Source: Botryosphaeria dothidea (taxonomy: Eukaryota > Ascomycota > Dothideomycetes > Botryosphaeriales > Botryosphaeriaceae). Taken from it: 64,000 nt of DNA. The position numbers were made by a program, and so were the translations under genes. Position 1 is the first letter of the stretch, and each line of letters starts with the position of its first letter. Where the stretch lies: positions 3,844,001 through 3,908,000 of the forward strand of contig WWBZ02000040.1 of assembly GCA_011503125.2 (NCBI GenBank), given 5' to 3'. Positions 47,923 through 57,659 of the stretch are shown here, piece by piece. The notes below the pieces were generated by a model. It ran no database searches, was not told the origin of the DNA, and saw only the letters and a program-made list of their open reading frames with translations.

Positions 47923-49245
47923 ATGTCCCACACTCAGCAAACTTTCAGGTCTCAAACTGAAAGCGCCAGAGACTATTACCTTGAGTACCATCAGTTTCAA
48001 GGCGCCAATTCGGCAACCTCCCAGGGCTCGTCGATAAACACGAAAGACTAAGGCCGCACGATATGCCTGAAGCACCCAAAAGAGGATCACCAGGAGTCTT
48101 GTCTCGGAAAAATGAAGCGCCCAAAGGACTTCATCCAGGGCTTCCACTTGGCAAGCCGACCCCCTAAGGGCGGCTTGACTTGACGTCTGGGTAGTTAGCT
48201 TGGATCCGTGCCCTCTTACGTGCACCTACCATATATAGCTAAGCGTCCCTCCGCACGTCCCTCCGTACGTTCCCGGTATCCGAGAGAAGAACCGAAGGTT
48301 TATCTCTTAAGTTTTGGCAAATAGAAGAGGTTCCTCTAAGATATACTCTACTTACTAAGTCGTTATTATAGATAGATTCTTTATATCTAAAAGATACGGA
48401 AAGATATAAAGAAATACGCTTATTACGCAACTTGGTCTAAGATCTTAGAACAAGCCGGGGCTGAGGCCGGCTTGCCAAGCGGCTTGGTTCAAGACTTGGT
48501 AAAATGGCTTGCCAAGTGGAAGCCCTGACTTCATCAATAAAATGCTGCTGCTCATCAGGACCCGCACTTGCAAGGTCATCCTCCACCGCATGGAGACCCT
48601 TTCAGCGCAAGAATCCATGATAGCCATCCCCAAAACGTGCACCCCGGCAATAATGCATCCCCATCAACGCCCCAAGCCAACGCAGCCGGTCATAACTCAA
48701 AGGGTCACACACCTGATCCAACAGGCCACCAGCCGACCCCGTCTCGACCCAATGCGGCAATTCCTAGTTCGAAACCTCAGGCTCATGACTCAGCGGCCTC
48801 GCACCCAAAAGCCCGTCCGATTGAGCGAGTCCCTCGCCTCCCCGTCCAGGATCCTGAAAATTACACGGCAGCAAAAAAACACTTAGCCAATGTATCGAAG
48901 CCGTCACCTCTCGCCCACAAAGGGCGGAACAACCTGCCCAGAGAGCCGAAGAGGTCAGGAACAGATGTGCTTCAAGGGATGGCAAAGGGAGTCCAGGCCA
49001 TCACCGAGAGCATACCCATATTCAAATCAACGGCGAAGAAATTATGGGCGAGGCTACTCAAAGACAAAAGCTTTAACGTTGGCGACATGGTCAAGTTGCG
49101 CCAGAATACAGGCGGTGTTAATGGGCAGTTCGGTCCGTTCAAGATCAGTGCATGCCACGAGAACAACAAGTACGATATTAAGCGTATGGACGAGAGCATT
49201 GCTGGAGAGAAGGTTAGTGGGAATGATCACGAAAGGTGGTGACAT
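47923..49245 (+). pseudogene. broken gene related to the one at 53765, interrupted by a hAT-type element
   Basis: From ATG 47923 the frame reads 42 protein-like residues (MSHTQQTFRSQTES, RDYYLEYHQFQGANS) to TAA 48049-48051. A shifted frame then continues (PEAPKRGSPGVLSRKNEAPK) to the insertion at 48136. Past the element the frame that matches when the element and one 8-bp repeat are ignored has a TAA (48538-48540). It then stays open to 49245: Pro/His/Gln-rich, then ITESIPIFKSTAKKLWARL and FNVGDMVKLRQ...GPFKISACHENNKYDIKRMD. An intron may start at 49213 (GTTAGT) after GEK. The C-terminal module matches the paralogue at 53765-54389. Stops, a frame change and an insertion make a functional product unlikely, though the 3' part could still be expressed from ATG 48979. 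Confidence 0.75.
48128..48535. mobile_element. hAT-type miniature element (MITE) with 8-bp target duplication
   Basis: The element spans 48136-48527 (392 bp). Its ends are perfect 22-bp inverted repeats (48136-48157 and 48506-48527) beginning CAGGGCTTCCACTTGGC. It is flanked on both sides by the 8-bp direct repeat ACTTCATC (48128-48135 and 48528-48535). An 8-bp duplication with ends starting CAGGG is typical of hAT transposons. Inside the right end are extra GGCTTG/CCAAG motifs, like the subterminal binding sites of hAT transposases. The interior holds no transposase frame, so it is non-autonomous and would move only with a transposase supplied elsewhere. The middle (48240-48430) is AT-rich. 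Confidence 0.92.
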
Positions 49246-49575
49246 GAACCCGAGAAGGCATCGTAGGAAATTGTAAGTCTATCCAGAGATAGAAACACTA
49301 ATCATGCTGACTACAACCCATAGCTTATTTGGACTCTTGGCTTTGTGAACTTCTGGTCTTACGTGATTTTCCTGGATTGACTTGTGTTTAAAATCGCTGA
49401 GATGACTGGTCTTTGTGAGGATCTCTGATATGAAATTGCGGGCAACAGAACAGGATGAGTTCCAAAGTACAACAGGGGAGATTGAGCAATCAAGATGAAT
49501 TTGATAATCTGAAAAAGGAAAACTGCCCTGATACATGACTCGGATAGAGATCCAGCATCTAAACGTAGTATCAAG
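49246..49575. other. region between convergent broken genes
   Basis: 330 bp with no gene. It probably contains the decayed 3' parts of both neighbours: any last exon of the broken gene on the left, and the missing C-terminus of the mannosidase on the right. Confidence 0.4.
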
Positions 49576-51271
49576 TCACCCTTGGCTTGCGTGCCCATCC
49601 AGTACTGAATTTCCCCAACTCAATCTTGGGCAGTACATGTGCTTGTTGAAGGCTTGGAAAATTTCCCAGCCCCATTCCCGGTAGAGTATATCTTGGGTGA
49701 TCCGCCACATCATGAAGAGGCTCTCCACGGTCTCTGGTCGCTGTAGATTGTGTGCATCGAGGGGCCTGATGGTATAGTCCTTCTCCCAGAGAGCATCGTC
49801 ATTGCTGCTGGACGATGGCGTGTTGTCCTTACCCCTGGGCTGCAACGGCGCATCGTCCACTTCAAACCAGACGATTTCCGGAGCGAGACCGGTCTTCGTG
49901 ACCTTGTACATGCCCCAGCACGTCTTCACGAGCCTCCTGGCCAGATCCATCTGGTCGGGCTTCTCCGTAGTCCAGCTGGGCAAGCGTCGAGCTTCGGCTT
50001 CTGTAAGCCTACCGGTCGCACCGAGGGCTCTGGTTCCAGGGAGGAAGCAGACGAGATGGTCCATTTTCGGAGAAAGTAAACCTCCAACGCCTCTGGGAAG
50101 TTCGGCAACGAAGTTAAGCTTTGCTTCCTTGGTTGGGATGATGAGGTGTTTGCGGATGCCGGCGAGTGCTTCTTCCCAGAGCTCGGAGTACAGGGGTTCT
50201 TGCTCCGATATCTGCAGGTACTGCTTGATGAGGTACTCTGTACATGTCAGCTGGCATTTCCTCTATGTAGAAGAATGTTACTTACCATAATAAGAATCTC
50301 CGCGGCTTCCAAGACGGATCTCCCGAGATGTAAACTTTCCGGAGTGTGGATCGATAAAGATCGGCACAAGACCGGCCTCTGCGCCATTGTCGTCAATGAC
50401 CTTTATGACTTGCTCGGCTTTGCGCCAATATACGTGTCTGTTCGTGATGTTGGAAAGATATTTCATCTCCAGTTGTAAAGTTGTAGCTTCAGCCGTCGAG
50501 GATGCACCTCCGTCCGCGTGAGATCGAATACCTCGAGCAGTCCGCAGATCGATGCTTGCGAATGGAATGCCTGAAGGAGACTCATAAGCACCCAGAAGTC
50601 TATCGGCAAGATCTACGGCCTTGGCGAGGTAGACTTAGTCTCTTCTGGAGGAAGCTCCGGGCAGCTCCTGTGCCAGATAATGAGCGGACAAAAGGCCTCC
50701 AGGCATACGGATAATAGTCTCGAAGGTGTTCGCATCCTGATCCTGGTCGTAGCTGAGTTTTCTGTGTATCCAGCGGCGAGCGACTGCCAATTGAGAGGTC
50801 AGGTTCATGATCATCAGCGTGTCCAGGCTGTCAACGATGATCCAACCCAAGCCGTTCGGGCTCATTTGAGATCCGGTCTTCGCCACTGGATTGAATCGAT
50901 CATAGCCTGAGCATTTTAATCAGCAAGGAAGAAATCATCTGGGACAATCAAAGACTCACCCCATGCGTACTTTGAGTACGCATCCCAGCTTGTAATGAAT
51001 GCCTCCTTCATTTCGTCCCTCCTGCTGTTCCAGTCGGCATCATTGGAATGCTTACTTCGTCATACTACGGGTTGCATATAGCACCAGAATACTAAGTACA
51101 TGCCCAAAGAGAGGCCACCTGCAAGAAGAATTCTGCGCAGTGCGTGATACAATGAATGGCTTGAAGAGAATGTGCTACGGGTGGTCGAGGCGCAGTTGGC
51201 GTGTGTCGATAGATTGCGGCTCTGCCTTGATGGTGATTGTTTCTGTTGGAGATTCGGTTGAATTGATAGTG
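49576..51271 (-). pseudogene. decayed GH47 alpha-1,2-mannosidase
   Basis: GH47 enzymes trim mannose from N-glycans in the ER and Golgi. The minus strand has a signal-anchor (RRILLAGGLSLGMYLVFWCYM), then MKEAFITSWDAYSKYAWG, AKTGSQMSPNGLGWIIVDSL, SYDQDQDANTFETIIRMPGG and DGGASSTAEATTLQLEMKYL. ELPRGVGGLLSPKMDHLVCF, TVESLFMMWRITQDILYREW and EIFQAFNKHMYCP follow. Order and motifs are clearly GH47, with introns at about 50956-50904 and 50284-50237. It is broken by a TGA at 51060-51062 between anchor and catalytic domain. There is also a TAA at 50635-50637 inside the domain, and a frame change before the anchor. After NKHMYCP (about 49645) similarity ends. The final part, including the NTEAHP-type Ca-binding end, is missing. 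Both nonsense codons could come from C-to-T changes (CGA, CAA). A TATA-like CTATATAG lies at 51320-51327. Confidence 0.85.
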
Positions 51272-52346
51272 GGTTGAATTGATGGCATGTCTCATGAGAG
51301 GGGTATGAGAGGGTGCCTGCTATATAGACTATTTGACGCTAAACCCAATTCGGAGCAATCTGAGACGATATTTCCAACAGTTTCTTTGTTGCGAAGCTCA
51401 TTTTGCATTCTGTTGCATGGCTGAAATGGGGAACTTCGACTCCTTATCAAACATGCGCCGCGCCTCTGGTGTCATGTTACAAGGTCCAGCATCTTGCAGT
51501 CCCGCAATGGTCTGAGGGGTGCGGCACAGTACCAGGATGCCGGCTTAAGCGCGCGCATGCGCCGCAATACTGCTTGCTATGTTACAACACATGCACGGGA
51601 AGCCGGTCTCATTGAGTACCGCGCCCCTGGAAAGGCTGCTATGATCGGTAATACAGAGAGGTACTGCAGCCGACGGTTAGCCACCAGCAAGTCAGAAAAA
51701 GATCTAATTGGGACTGCTATGGGAAGTGGAAATATTCATCCGGATAAGTGTGTTGCATTTCCACGAGGACTTCCACTTCCCCTAAAGTTGCGTTTATAAG
51801 GAGGACATTGACGCTAACCATCGGCTGCGATACCCTCCCCTGTAAGCATGTCGAGCTGCCCTTTCCGTCCATCACTTCCTTTGGCTGCTGCCGAAGCACC
51901 CTCACCACAGCCTTGGCAGAACTTCGCCGCTTATTTTGAGTCACGCATGAGCAGTTACCCTTCGCAGGCTCGATACAGAAACAGGCTAGTGTGAATTGTC
52001 TTCCGCGCGGCAGAGAACGAATGCCCTCTGGTCCTGAGAGATCAGGAGCGCCTTGGCATGCGAACCTTGCTGCTTCAGCTCGTCCTCATTGGTTGTTGTA
52101 ATCATAATTTTTTGCCATTCAAGTGCTACGCCGTACTATGCCGCAACACAGAGACGTGGTGGCTGGCGCTTAATCTCCTGCCAAAGTTCGACCATGTTCT
52201 GGTTCATTGCAAATGTTGTTCGGGACATCCCGCTAAAATTGTCGTCCAGCCTTCCGGCCTGGTATGGATTTGACTTTAGGTGTCAAGAGCTTTCTCTATT
52301 CCAACGCTCATAGAGGTATAAATGCACCCATATCTACTTCTCACAA
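51272..52346. other. intergenic region between divergent genes
   Basis: Promoter sides of the mannosidase remnant and the membrane protein gene at 52347. A short inverted repeat, GGGAAGTGGAA at about 51721 and TTCCACTTCCC at about 51769, could form a hairpin. A TATAAAT box lies at 52317-52323. Confidence 0.45.
52317..52323 (+). promoter_or_regulatory. TATA box candidate for the gene at 52347
   Basis: TATAAAT only 24 bp before ATG 52347. This is very close, so either the leader is minimal or translation starts further in. Confidence 0.35.
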
Positions 52347-53100
52347 ATGTCTATCCTACCTGATACCAACAACGGCGGGATCACGTCCTGGATACCTTTG
52401 ACGACCATCTTCACGCCATCTTCTGGATGCGAAAGCTACTTCCGACTCAATGGACCAAGTCTGGTAGCCTTCGATCCAAGCTACGGCCTCGACATCAATC
52501 CTCAAGTCAAATGTGCACCTTCGGCAGTGACGACATGGTGGGAGCAGGGTCGACTTGGCGGAGGATTGTCTGAGCATACTGCGGTCAGCATTCAACCGTT
52601 AACTTGCCCAGACGAGTGGTCTACAGTTGCGATTTCCATCATCAACTACCTCTCGTTTAGCTTCATCCAGAGCCCCACAAACGTCCGCGTCGTCTTCATT
52701 AACGCAGGCAGCTGCGACAACACCCAGGCCCTCACCATCGGACGGCATATCAACAGGTGTGGAGGTCGGGATTGGTCTGGGGGTTTCTCTTGGAGTCATA
52801 GGAATAGCTGCCTTGGCCATATCAATGGTGATGCTTCGGCAGAGAAGCAGAAGAAGCAGTGCTGATGACGGACCACCAGAAAGGTTTGTGGGGGAAAATC
52901 CGGAAACCAAGCAAATCCCGCTACATCACCTTGCCAAGGAGACCGCCCAAGCAATTCATCCTCACGAACTTCCCAACAATAATATCAACCAAAGCCATCA
53001 GCAAATCGCGGAGCTTTCCGGCAGCCACAGCCCCACAGAGCTCGAAACAAACCCTCAAAAGCATCATTCAAAAACTGCGAATGGATTGAGAGCCGGCTGA
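52347..53100 (+). CDS. single-pass, mucin-like cell-surface protein
   Basis: This resembles the fungal single-TM proteins with a Cys-containing ectodomain, Ser/Thr-rich stalk and cytoplasmic tail. The ectodomain frame begins MSILPDTNNGGITSWIPLTT with FTPSSGC. The stalk and TM lie in the next frame: SSTTSRLASSRAPQTSASSS, then VEVGIGLGVSLGVIGIAALAISMVM-like TM with basic stop-transfer RQRSRRSS. An intron 52584-52626 (GTCAGC to CTACAG, with GTTAAC before the acceptor) joins them in phase and gives 236 residues. That model skips the CPDEWSTV block, which looks like part of the family's ectodomain. The alternative is a one-base frame break. The usual CCP...C middle of the ectodomain is missing. 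The tail has no kinase or other domain. No clear signal peptide is seen. Confidence 0.6.
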
Positions 53101-53764
53101 ACCAGGATCAGAGGAGTTATCTGGGATGCTCACATTCCGTGCTTTGTTCTTCTCTTCTGCTCTTACTTCAAGACCTTCCATGTAGTCCTCCTGATGTTGC
53201 TTCCGTATACCACTTTACTTTTACCCCCTTCAGATATCATTCGCGAGGCTTCATTGTAAGACGTGTGATTTTGTTGAGGCATTCTTAATGCAGGCCTTCG
53301 ATGTCTCTCTTTGTGATTGGCCCTCCATTGCGGAGGTGGTCAGCCTGTAGATAGTTGAGCCTACACAGCAACGCTATTTGGTGTCCACATGGACCGGGCC
53401 GCGCAAACTGACCGCAGCCTCGTTGACATTTTCGTCCACCCGCATCAGAACGCCTGCATTCAAGCATGTGATAACGGATCATGAGCGGGGAGCCTCAAGT
53501 GTTGACCAACGAGCACGCTGCATTATCATGTGTCGGGAGCTGATTGGGCTGAAGTGGCGTTGACCGGCGGCCGCGCAACAGTCCGATAAAGGCTTCGACA
53601 GTTGCTATTCTGAGCCCACAGCAGACCGGTCGACCAGGCAGCAGTGGTGTTCTGCCTTTCTCAAGTCCAGGCAATAGTTCTGTAGATGGTTGTCGAGCCT
53701 TGCGCTCAATATTAAAGCCTCGCGGGCTCAAACGTCCACAGAATGTGGAAACAGTCAAGCTAAC
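53101..53764. other. intergenic region
   Basis: 3' region of the membrane protein gene and promoter of the gene at 53765. No gene, repeat or RNA feature was recognised. Confidence 0.45.
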
Positions 53765-54389
53765 ATGTCATCCCCAAGGAGAAGGCTGTCTCGTAGAGAT
53801 GCAAGGCAGTATTCGACCACGCGATCGCCTAATTCAACGCACGGAGAGTATTATACGCAGATGTCAGGGCAATGTCCCGAAAATTCGCCACTGCATGACG
53901 GATACTCAGGAGCAAGGGATGACGCTGAATGGGAAGAGCCGAGAGGAATACTAAGGAGAGCTTCCACAACGTGGAGCACGAAGTGCAGAAGAGCCCAAAA
54001 TGTTGCGACGACCTTCAAGGGCGTGGTCGAAAACATCGCGCCCACGATCCCGATGATAAGGCAGGCGTGGAGGAACGGCAGACGCTGTGGCCGCGGCGCG
54101 GAAGCCTCCGTCGAGCGCCGCAGGGAGCTGACAGAAAACTTCCAAATCGACGACATGGTCCAGTACCGCGAGGGTACCGGACGCACCGCACACTTCAAGG
54201 GCCCCTTCTTCATACGCGGAAAGGGTGTGAACGCCAATCTATGGGATCTCGAGGACGAGCACGGCAATGGCGCCGGCAACAACATCGACGAGGCTCTGCT
54301 CGAAAAGATCCGACCGCAAAAGGTATGTGTGAACATTCACATGACTCCATTTCGAGTCGCTCTGACAGGATATTCAGGTGCAGAGTTGA
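53765..54389 (+). CDS. small basic protein with SH3-like C-terminal module, paralogue of the broken gene at 47923
   Basis: Exons 53765-54322 and 54378-54389 join in frame to 189 residues starting MSSPRRRLSRRDARQY. A Ser/Arg-rich first half is followed by FKGVVENIAPTIPMIRQAW. The C-terminal module then reads FQIDDMVQYREGTG, HFKGPFFIRG, ANLWDLEDEHG. The pattern F-x-(V/I)-x-D-x-V, GPF-x-I, (Y/W)-D-(I/L) is shared with the broken gene. It resembles a small SH3-like barrel, as in the C-terminal ends of Ty3/gypsy integrases, but no other retroelement part is present. In both genes an intron starts right after a lysine codon just past the module. Function unknown. Unlike its partner this copy has an uninterrupted frame. 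Confidence 0.7.
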
Positions 54390-54882
54390 TTCTGCCTCGA
54401 GCACAGTGCCTTCTGCTTTGGCAAGACCTCGGTAGGAGTTGCACCGGGTGGGGGGATCTAGTTGGGTGTGGCTGGGACTTTCGTCTTGCGACCCATTTTC
54501 TGCTGTTTATGAGTCTATTGAGCTATAATATATGTTAAAAAGATCAGAAGTCGATGGGTGGGCAATTTTTAATGAACAATGGAGTAACAGACGTCGTGTA
54601 CTGTTTTCTACTTTAAGTTCACACCGGGCCCTCTCCCAAGCTCCTCTTTGCTTGACTTGCTACCACATGGAGGAGAATGCTTTTCCGGTATATTTTGAAT
54701 CCCATAAGGATTTGTACGCTGTCCTCCCCCCCCCAAACCTTTTAAAAATGGAACTGATCGAACCCGAAACACATTCTGTTCATCATCTCCCCTTTGTATC
54801 CGTGCCCTGCGTGTCAAAATCCCAGCAACAGACTGTCCGTTCTGGTAAATATGCCTCGAACTTCCCTCAAGGTGACTCGAAA
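54390..54882. other. region between convergent genes
   Basis: 3' regions of the small basic protein gene (plus) and the P450 gene (minus). A run of 10-11 C lies near 54726. No further gene. Confidence 0.4.
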
Positions 54883-56589
54883 CTACCGCTGAACGGGCTT
54901 CAGCCTGACCATCAACGGCCGCTTCTCCCACACAAGGAAGATCTTCTGATCCAGCCAGTCCTCCTGGCCGGGCACGAGCTCTAGATCAAAGTGCCACAAG
55001 ATCGAAGCCATGATCAACCGCATCTCAACGTAGGCAAGACTAGAAGCCAACGCGTTAGCAAAGAACCCCCCCCAATTATCAATAACAGAAAACAACACAA
55101 CGCGATGAGGAAATCGGGCAAGGGTCGTCCACTCACTTCCTCCCGATGCAGTTGCGCGGCCCGAACGAAAACGGCTGCAGCGCATCCCTCCGATCGTTCT
55201 CCCACCTGGGATCGCCGGTCTCGAGGAAGCGCTCCGGCGCGAAGACGTCCGGCTCGGCGAAGTTGCGCGGCGAGCGGAACTGCGCGAACTGGTGGATGCC
55301 CACCACGGTGCCGCCGGGCACGTACCTGCCCAGGATCGTCGCGCCCTCGGGCGGCGTCACGCGCGCGAGGTTGCTGGCCGCGGGCGGGTACATGCGCAGC
55401 GCCTCGTCGAAGAAGGCGAGCAGGTACTTGAGCTCGGCGATGGAGGCGAGGTCGATGTCGCCCGGGGCGGCGAACTTGCCACGCACCTCGGCCGCGGCGC
55501 GCGCGTAGACGCGCGGGTTGGTCAGCAGGTAGTACGTCCCGCCGGACAGCAGCGTGGCGGTGGTCTCGGAGCCGGCGATGACGAGGGTGGGCCCTTGGGC
55601 GATGAGGTCCTCGCGCTCGAGCTTGCCGCTCTGCTCGGCGGCGACGAGGTGCGTCATGAAGTCGGTGTAAGGCGGGTTCGTGGTGCGACGGCGGAGCACG
55701 AGCTCGGCGGCCATGTTGAAGAGCTCGGTCTTCTGCTTGCGGATGCGGGCGGGGATGGCGCGCTGGAGGAGGACGGCGAGGCGCTCCTCGATGCGGCGGA
55801 GGTCGCCGAGCATGGCGCTGTTCTTGATGGCTGAGAACATGAATTCGACCCACGGGTGGTACTCGGAGTTCTCGAGGCAGCCGAAGGACTCGGCGAAGCA
55901 GAGGTGGCCGATGATGTCGAAGGTGGTGAACTGGGGGTTGCTCCGTTAGCGAATGTTGCTTGGGATTGCTGGTCTGCTCACGTTGAACCAGCGTATGAGG
56001 TCCGTTCCCTCCGGGTTGTTCTCAGCTGCCCTCTCGTGCAGCCGCTCGATCAGGAGGTTGATGTAGGACTTGATGACGGGCTCTTGCTCCTTCATCGACT
56101 TCTCCGAGAAGGCGTTGGAGAGCAGCCTGCGGAGCTTGGAGTGCTGCTCCCGTCCGGCAAACACGATGGAGGGATGCGCAAGATCGATATCATTGTTCCT
56201 GGCTTTGGTCTTGCTGTTTTCGGGCGTCCCGGTGCGGTGGCCGTAAATGTCCTTCCACGCTTGCGCATCGGCGTACACCAGCTCGTCGGGGGCGATCCGG
56301 ACCACTGGGCCGTACTTCTGGTGGAGTTTGTGGACGTGAAAGGTCAGGTCGCCATTGAAAGAGCGGTACTGCGACCAGAATATCGTTGCTTTGGCATACC
56401 ATGGTCCTGGATAGGAGCGCAGTGGGTGTAGAAAGAGGTTGTATAAGACTACCGAGACCCCGAGTAATACCGCCTACTTTGAGATTAGCACAATCGGGCA
56501 ATACAGCCGAGAATGGGCGAAGACGGGCTCACAAGGCCGGCCCCGAGAAGGGGCACCAAATACACGTTTGTCGAGTCGATTCTGAGCAT
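54883..56589 (-). CDS. cytochrome P450 monooxygenase (CYP65-like)
   Basis: ER-bound heme-thiolate monooxygenase. Exons 56589-56533, 56473-55982, 55930-55137 and 55039-54883 join in frame to 499 residues. An N-terminal anchor (LAVLLGVSVVLYNLFLHPL) is followed by the proline hinge YPGPWYA. The I-helix oxygen-activation motif is LVIAGSETTATLL, the ExxR motif EALRMYPP and the PERF region FAPERFLE. The heme-binding loop is [20 protein letters not shown] with Cys as iron ligand, split by the last intron. KLHQKYGPVVRIAPDELVY and SEYHPWVEFMFSAIK resemble the CYP65/isotrichodermin-hydroxylase-like class common in Dothideomycetes. All catalytic motifs are intact. No biosynthetic core gene is adjacent, so it is not assigned to a pathway. 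Confidence 0.95.
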
Positions 56590-56649
56590 GATCGAAGAGT
56601 TTGCCGTACCGCTTCCACACATGCAGACCTCCAGTGCGCGAGCGTAGAA

Positions 56650-56657
56650 TATTTATA
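56650..56657 (-). promoter_or_regulatory. TATA box of the P450 gene
   Basis: TATAAATA on the minus strand, about 60 bp before the P450 ATG at 56589. Confidence 0.5.
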
Positions 56658-57259
56658 CGCTCTACAAGCGCCCAAACAGTCACAATGCCCGACTTGGTAA
56701 GCCGCTTCACAATCTACTCCTTGCGGAAAAACCTCAGGACGATCCAGCTAGCGGAAGGACGGATGCCATAGTAACCCGATGCCTTGCAGCCGGACCGGCG
56801 GGAACAGTTCGTGCCGACAGACGGCAAGACCGAAGACCGTCGCACCTGTAGTTTCGTGCATACGGAGTAATACGAGTCCCTGACCAGATTGGTCGCACCT
56901 GAGACGAATTCCCCACAGTTCAGGGACTTGGCGGCTGATATACCTGAATCAGGCTTGACCCCTTGCAAAAACCGTTGAACACCGTCCAAGAGCCTGCGAA
57001 TGACAGTCCGTGTTGTTCGCCGCAGTCATTTAGCTGCAGAGTGACCGTTATTTGCCACCTATTTCACCAGCATTCGCCGGATATATCTTTTGGCACAATG
57101 AGTCAGCGCCACCTGCCAATTCAGGCCACCAGTTCCCTAGGGGACTTACGCAAACAAAGCTAGGGGATAGCTTGCAAAAGTGCTCAGTCTTGCATAACTG
57201 AAGACTTCTACATGGGTGAATGCGAGCCCTGTACATGGATAATCGGACACTAAACCGGA

Positions 57260-57264
<5 letters not shown>

Positions 57265-57350
<86 letters not shown>
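57265..57350. repeat. (GA)43 microsatellite
   Basis: 86 bp of uninterrupted GA dinucleotides. Confidence 0.97.
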
Positions 57351-57354
<4 letters not shown>

Positions 57355-57659
57355 TAATACATACATACACATAGCTTTTTGCTCCGCGAATCTCCCCTCT
57401 TCTTCTGCAGCAAATCCTCGTATCTCATGCACCCGCCCGCTCAGCTGACTAACATCCAAAGCAAACTATCAATGCGGCCACTCGTAGTCATTACGCAAAC
57501 GGAAAAGCAAACAGGTATGCCCAAATTTCGGTCGCTTTCGCTCTGTACATGTTTTGCGCTCCAAAGGGACCAGATCCAAACTTTCACACCCTTAAGCACT
57601 CCCATGACAAAAAACACTGAAACCAGCCCGACGTACTTCATTCGTCACCCTTCCTATCC

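Larger units (their letters stand above)
56590..57659. other. intergenic region with P450 promoter and a long GA repeat
   Basis: Contains the P450 promoter on its left, a GA microsatellite at 57265-57350, and the 3' end of cps1 on its right. Short open frames rich in Ser/Leu on the minus strand are translations of the repeat. Confidence 0.5.

Noticed and set aside
47923..54389. LTR retrotransposon remnant (because of the integrase-tail-like module)
   Set aside because: No reverse transcriptase, protease, RNase H or long terminal repeats; the only mobile signature is the hAT-type element.
55292..55834. 180-residue open frame on the plus strand inside the P450 gene
   Set aside because: It is the GC-rich antisense shadow of the P450 exon; the minus strand carries all P450 motifs.
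57048..57459. minus-strand frames with long Ser-Leu repeats
   Set aside because: Translation of the GA microsatellite only.
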